In this document: positions 60,128 through 64,000 of the stretch, one piece after another
How the letters are laid out: the number at the start of each line of letters is the position of its first letter
How positions within the stretch are numbered: position 1 is the stretch's first letter
Source of the DNA: Streptomyces sp. NRRL S-646
GTDB taxonomy: Bacteria; Actinomycetota; Actinomycetes; Streptomycetales; Streptomycetaceae
Length of the DNA stretch: 64,000 nt
Direction: 5' to 3'
Assembly (NCBI RefSeq): GCF_000720765.1
Contig: NZ_JODC01000013.1
Coordinates: 186,001 to 250,000, forward strand
Position numbers and translations under genes: made by a program
The notes under the pieces: model-generated
Told to the model about the DNA's origin: nothing
What the model saw: the letters and a program-made list of their open reading frames with translations, nothing else
The model's database searches: none

Positions 60128-60503
60128 GGGCCGGGCACCGAAGGGGGCCGTTTTCGGGACGCGGGCACGGATTTTCGGGTCTGTCACAGCGGCTGTTCGT
60201 GCCCCCTGGCAAATCGAGCTGCGAGAAGGTCATCGACAAAGCGAACGAGTTGTGCGGGAACAAGCTGTGCAGCAACCAATTCGAGTCGACCTTGGCGCCG
60301 GGCCCGAGCGCACCCGTGCACGGCTGGGTGGCGGAGGGGAACGGCTGGGGCCGTGGGTGAGGGCCGGACGGGGGCCCGGTCCCGGGTGAGTCTCCGGGTC
60401 CGTCGGCTCCGCGTTCACCCCGGGTTCGCCTGTGCGCCGCCCACGCGTGTCAGTCTCGCCGGGCTGGGCACTCGTGAACGGGAAAAAAGGGGCACGGAAG
60501 GCC
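60128..60503. other. 376-bp region before the small membrane gene
   Basis: No clear gene. A weak open frame (about 60200-60360) contains four cysteines (SCEKVIDKANELCGNKLCSN) but has no recognised relatives or convincing start signal, so it is not called. A small proline/glycine-coding frame extends to 60490. Confidence 0.4.
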
Positions 60504-60701
60504 ATGGAGAGCGGACCGGCGATCTTCGCGGGAGTGGTGTTCGCCCTGTTCGGAGGGGCGCTGCTGGCATGGACGGTGGCCCGGGTACGGCACCGCGAGC
60601 CGGTCGCCCACGGTGTGAACCCCGTCGCATCGGCGGCCCTCGCGAGCATTGCCTCGGTGATCATGCTGGCCCTCGGAACGTGGTGCCTCACCCGGGTCTG
60701 A
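60504..60701 (+). CDS. Small two-helix membrane protein
   Basis: A 65-residue protein with two helices (AIFAGVVFALFGGALLAW and AALASIASVIMLALGTW). ATG 60504 follows ACGGAAGG. It matches by position and size the small gene between the methyltransferase and topA in S. coelicolor. No function is known. Confidence 0.75.
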   Translation: MESGPAIFAGVVFALFGGALLAWTVARVRHREPVAHGVNPVASAALASIASVIMLALGTWCLTRV

Positions 60702-60950
60702 AAGCCGCCCCGGAGCTGCGGCTTGGTTAATTGAGAGGTGATCCTCCGGACAGGCTCGAAAAGACCGGTGGGTACTCCGGGCGGCAGGAATGGCGGTAGT
60801 CGGGTTACCGTTCGAGTGGCCGTTGCGGGCTTTTCCCGTTTGACACGGGGGCGGGATGTACCGTCACACTCCGCAGCGTCACCACGACCCGCCCCCGGGA
60901 CCGAGAAACCCCCGGGGAGGCCCCAGCGTCGACCGGAGAGAAGAGCGAAG

Positions 60951-63764
60951 TTGTCCCCGACCAGCGAGACCGCACACGGCGGCCGCCGACTCGTCATCGT
61001 CGAGTCGCCTGCCAAGGCGAAGACGATCAAGGGCTACCTCGGCCCCGGCTACATCGTCGAGGCGAGCGTCGGGCACATCCGCGACCTTCCCAACGGTGCC
61101 GCGGAGGTGCCGGAGAAGTACACCGGCGAGGTCCGCCGCCTCGGTGTGGACGTCGAACACGACTTCCAGCCGGTCTATGTGGTCAACGCCGACAAGAGGG
61201 CCCAGGTCAAGAAGCTCAAGGACCTGCTCGCCGACTCCGACGAGCTCTTCCTCGCCACCGATGAGGACCGCGAGGGCGAGGCCATCGCGTGGCACCTCCT
61301 GGAGGTGCTGAAGCCCAAGGTCCCCGTCAAGCGCATGGTGTTCCACGAGATCACCAAGGACGCGATCCGCGAGGCCGTCGCCAACCCGCGCGACCTCAAC
61401 AAGCGCATGGTCGACGCCCAGGAGACCCGCCGCATCCTCGACCGTCTCTACGGCTACGAGGTCTCGCCGGTCCTGTGGAAGAAGGTCATGCCGCGGCTGT
61501 CGGCCGGCCGCGTCCAGTCCGTCGCGACACGACTTGTGGTGGAGCGGGAACGCGAGCGCATCGCGTTTCGTTCTGCCGAGTACTGGGACCTGACGGGCAC
61601 CTTCGCGACCGGCCGCGCGGGGGATTCGTCGGACCCGTCGTCGCTGGTCGCCCGCCTGCAGACCGTCGATGGCAGGCGGGTCGCGCAGGGCCGCGACTTC
61701 GACTCCCTGGGACAACTCAAGAGCGCGAACACCCTCCACCTCGACGAGGCGAACGCCCGCGCCCTCGCCGCCGCCCTGGAGAACACGCAGTTCTCGGTGC
61801 GGTCGGTCGAGTCCAAGCCGTACCGCCGCTCGCCGTACGCCCCGTTCCGTACGACGACGCTGCAGCAGGAGGCGAGCCGCAAGCTCGGCTTCGGCGCGAA
61901 GGCCACCATGCAGGTCGCGCAGAAGCTGTACGAGAACGGCTACATCACCTACATGCGTACGGACTCCACGACGCTGAGCGACACCGCCGTGGCTGCCGCC
62001 CGCGCGCAGGTCACGCAGCTGTACGGCGCCGACTACCTGCCGTCGGCCCCGCGGACGTACGCCGGCAAGGTCAAGAACGCGCAGGAGGCGCACGAGGCGA
62101 TCCGGCCCTCGGGTGATCGTTTCCGCACGCCGGCGGAGACGGGACTGACCGGCGACCAGTTCAAGCTCTACGAGCTGATCTGGAAGCGGACCGTCGCCTC
62201 CCAGATGAAGGACGCGACCGGCAACTCCGTCACCGTGAAGATCGGTGGCGCGGCCGCCGACGGCCGGGACGTCGAGTTCAGCGCGTCCGGCAAGACGATC
62301 ACCTTCCACGGCTTCCTGAAGGCCTACGTGGAGGGCGCCGACGACCCGAACGCAGAGCTGGACGACCGCGAGCGCCGGCTGCCGCAGGTCGCCGAGGGCG
62401 ACCGGCTCAGCGCCGAGGAGATCACGGTCGACGGGCACGCCACCAAGCCCCCGGCCCGTTACACCGAGGCCAGCCTGGTCAAGGAGCTCGAAGAGCGCGA
62501 GATCGGCCGCCCCTCGACGTACGCGTCGATCATCGGCACGATCCTCGACCGTGGCTATGTCTTCAAGAAGGGCACGGCACTCGTCCCGTCCTTCCTGTCC
62601 TTCGCCGTGGTCAACCTCCTGGAGAAGCACTTCGGGCGGCTCGTCGACTACGACTTCACGGCCAAGATGGAGGACGACCTCGACCGCATCGCCCGCGGCG
62701 AGGCGCAGTCCGTGCCGTGGCTGAAGCGCTTCTACTTCGGCGAGGGCACCGACAACGGCAACGCCGCGGAGGCGGGCAACGGCGACGGGGACCACCTCGG
62801 CGGCCTCAAGGAGCTGGTGACCGACCTGGGTGCGATCGACGCGCGCGAGGTGTCGTCGTTCCCGGTGGGCAGCGGCATCGTGCTGCGCGTCGGGCGCTAC
62901 GGCCCGTACATCGAGCGCGGCGAGAAGGACGCCGAGGGCCACCAGCGGGCGGACGTGCCCGAGGACCTCGCGCCGGACGAGCTGAGCGTCGAGTTCGCGG
63001 AGGAACTGCTCGCCAAGCCGAGCGGCGACTTCGAGCTCGGTGCCGACCCGCAGACCGGCCACCAGATCATCGCCCGGGACGGCCGCTACGGCCCGTACGT
63101 CACCGAGGTGCTCCCCGAGGGCACCCCGAAGACCGGCAAGAACGCCGTGAAGCCGCGTACGGCCTCGCTGTTCAAGTCGATGTCGCTGGACACGGTGACG
63201 CTCGAGGACGCGCTCAAGCTGATGTCGTTGCCGCGGGTCGTCGGCGCCGATGCCGAGGGCCAGGAGATCACCGCGCAGAACGGGCGCTACGGGCCGTACC
63301 TGAAGAAGGGCACGGACTCGCGTTCGCTGCAGTCCGAGGAGCAGCTCTTCACGATCACGCTCGAAGAGGCGCTGGAGATCTACTCGCAGCCCAAGCAGCG
63401 TGGCCGCGCGGCCGCCAAGCCGCCGCTGAAGGAGCTGGGCACCGACCCGGTCAGCGAGAAGCCCGTGGTCGTCAAGGACGGCCGCTTCGGGCCGTACGTC
63501 ACCGACGGGGAGACGAACGCGACCCTGCGCTCCGGCGACAGCGTCGAGGAGATCACCCCCGAGCGCGGCTTCGAACTGCTCGCCGAGAAGCGGGCCAAGG
63601 CGCCCGCCAAGAAGACGGCGAAGAAGGCACCTGCGAAGAAGGCTCCGGCCAAGAAGGCGACAGCCGCCAAGAAGACGGCGGCCAAGAAGACGACGGCTGC
63701 GAAGAAGACGACCGCCAAGAAGACGACGACCGCCGCGAAGAAGGCGACGGCGTCGGACGACTGA
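60951..63764 (+). CDS. topA: DNA topoisomerase I with lysine-rich tail
   Basis: A 937-residue type IA topoisomerase. TOPRIM: RLVIVESPAKAKTIKGYLG and FLATDEDREGEAIAWHLL. The catalytic Tyr is in YITYMRTDSTTLS. C-terminal repeats with GRYGPY motifs replace zinc fingers. The end is a long Lys/Ala/Thr tail (63590-63760), a feature of actinobacterial TopA that aids processivity. Start TTG 60951 (SPTSETAHGG) matches the S. coelicolor protein. The frame is open much further upstream. Confidence 0.95.
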   Translation: MSPTSETAHGGRRLVIVESPAKAKTIKGYLGPGYIVEASVGHIRDLPNGAAEVPEKYTGEVRRLGVDVEHDFQPVYVVNADKRAQVKKLKDLLADSDELFLATDEDREGEAIAWHLLEVLKPKVPVKRMVFHEITKDAIREAVANPRDLNKRMVDAQETRRILDRLYGYEVSPVLWKKVMPRLSAGRVQSVATRLVVERERERIAFRSAEYWDLTGTFATGRAGDSSDPSSLVARLQTVDGRRVAQGRDFDSLGQLKSANTLHLDEANARALAAALENTQFSVRSVESKPYRRSPYAPFRTTTLQQEASRKLGFGAKATMQVAQKLYENGYITYMRTDSTTLSDTAVAAARAQVTQLYGADYLPSAPRTYAGKVKNAQEAHEAIRPSGDRFRTPAETGLTGDQFKLYELIWKRTVASQMKDATGNSVTVKIGGAAADGRDVEFSASGKTITFHGFLKAYVEGADDPNAELDDRERRLPQVAEGDRLSAEEITVDGHATKPPARYTEASLVKELEEREIGRPSTYASIIGTILDRGYVFKKGTALVPSFLSFAVVNLLEKHFGRLVDYDFTAKMEDDLDRIARGEAQSVPWLKRFYFGEGTDNGNAAEAGNGDGDHLGGLKELVTDLGAIDAREVSSFPVGSGIVLRVGRYGPYIERGEKDAEGHQRADVPEDLAPDELSVEFAEELLAKPSGDFELGADPQTGHQIIARDGRYGPYVTEVLPEGTPKTGKNAVKPRTASLFKSMSLDTVTLEDALKLMSLPRVVGADAEGQEITAQNGRYGPYLKKGTDSRSLQSEEQLFTITLEEALEIYSQPKQRGRAAAKPPLKELGTDPVSEKPVVVKDGRFGPYVTDGETNATLRSGDSVEEITPERGFELLAEKRAKAPAKKTAKKAPAKKAPAKKATAAKKTAAKKTTAAKKTTAKKTTTAAKKATASDD

Positions 63765-63829
63765 GTCGGGACCACTGAGTCGGGACCACTGAGTCGGGAC
63801 CACTGAGTCAGGACGACTGAGCCGAGGCA
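63761..63829 (+). repeat. 14-bp tandem repeat after topA
   Basis: CTGAGTCGGGACCA is repeated at 63761, 63775 and 63789, with degenerate copies at 63803 and 63817. The topA stop codon is in the first copy. Probably a slippage-generated satellite. Confidence 0.85.
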
Positions 63830-63858
63830 GGTTCCTCCACGGACGCTTCGCAAAACGA

Positions 63859-63889
63859 ACGCCCCGATATCGCTTTGGTGTCGGGGCGT
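63859..63889. terminator. Terminator between topA and the next gene
   Basis: ACGCCCCGA (63859-63867) pairs with TCGGGGCGT (63881-63889) with a 13-base loop. Confidence 0.75.
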
Positions 63890-63944
63890 GCGCACGTCCG
63901 CACGCGCGCCCCGGCCTGTCAGTCGGTCCCGATAGGCTGAATGC

Positions 63945-64000
63945 ATGACGCGTGCCGAGCAGCCAACGGCCCACCAGCCGGCCCCCGACGACGCCCTTGT
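63945..64000 (+). CDS. Tmk/MFS-type membrane kinase gene, 5' end only
   Basis: The first 18 codons read MTRAEQPTAHQPAPDDAL before the window ends. Position directly after topA and this N-terminus fit, from memory, the large Streptomyces protein that joins an MFS-like transporter to thymidylate kinase. Only position and the first residues support this. Confidence 0.6.
   Translation, partial: MTRAEQPTAHQPAPDDAL

Noticed and set aside
60200..60360. Cysteine-containing frame before the small membrane gene
   Set aside because: No family resemblance and no convincing start; it was left as an intergenic note.

Overview
The window is high-GC actinobacterial DNA and reads as a Streptomyces chromosome. 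Evidence is GTG/TTG starts, ATGA/GTGA translational coupling and strongly GC-biased third positions. Signature genes include wblA, crp, bldG, a Tad pilus cluster, a K+-independent proton pyrophosphatase, and topA next to a tmk-type gene. From memory, the core gene order matches S. coelicolor from about SCO3580 down to SCO3542. Two foreign segments interrupt this core.

Region 1 (1-7006): the right part of a pSAM2-type integrative and conjugative element (AICE). It holds a GntR/KorSA-like repressor (cut by the window edge), palindromic operators, a SCO3933-family regulator, an FtsK/TraB-like DNA translocase, three spread/transfer proteins, a RepSA-type initiator, an excisionase and a tyrosine integrase. 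It ends against the 3' end of a tRNA-Pro(CGG) gene. The translocase reading frame is broken by an apparent internal deletion. The rep gene has ATC where its start codon should be.

Region 2 (7049-36590): core chromosome. It includes a Pr6Pr membrane protein, a phosphoesterase, a YqeY-like protein, a class A PBP, wblA, two ArsA-like ATPases, RidA, Nudix and MBL hydrolases, crp, an endonuclease III, a MarP-like protease, an epoxide-hydrolase-like enzyme, nhaA, acsA, an ECF sigma factor with its partner, a SulP-carbonic anhydrase fusion, a deacetylase-like lipoprotein, a CooC-like ATPase, a degenerate Fic-like protein and a HAD phosphatase. A 6C small RNA lies between the HAD gene and the Tad cluster.

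Region 3 (37197-51655): a Tad/Flp pilus operon (tadZ-tadA-tadB-tadC-flp-tadE-tadE/F-like). Its ATPase gene tadA is split by a 9,004-bp element (39520-48523). Every gene I accept in that element is on the minus strand: a large serine recombinase, a lone HK97-type major capsid protein, an HNH nuclease, a Xre/DUF6879 regulatory pair, and several small zinc-binding-like and paralogous proteins. A six-copy iteron-like array lies beside the recombinase gene. The junctions share GGGCGG, and joining them restores tadA in frame. This phage-satellite-like element, comparable in size to mycobacterial phiRv1, is the most unusual object in the window.

Region 4 (51495-64000): core genes again. A DUF1998-type helicase overlaps the last pilus gene tail to tail. 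It is followed by bldG and its kinase-fold partner, hppA, a lipoprotein, a methyltransferase, a small membrane protein, topA with a lysine-rich tail, and the first codons of a tmk/MFS-type gene.
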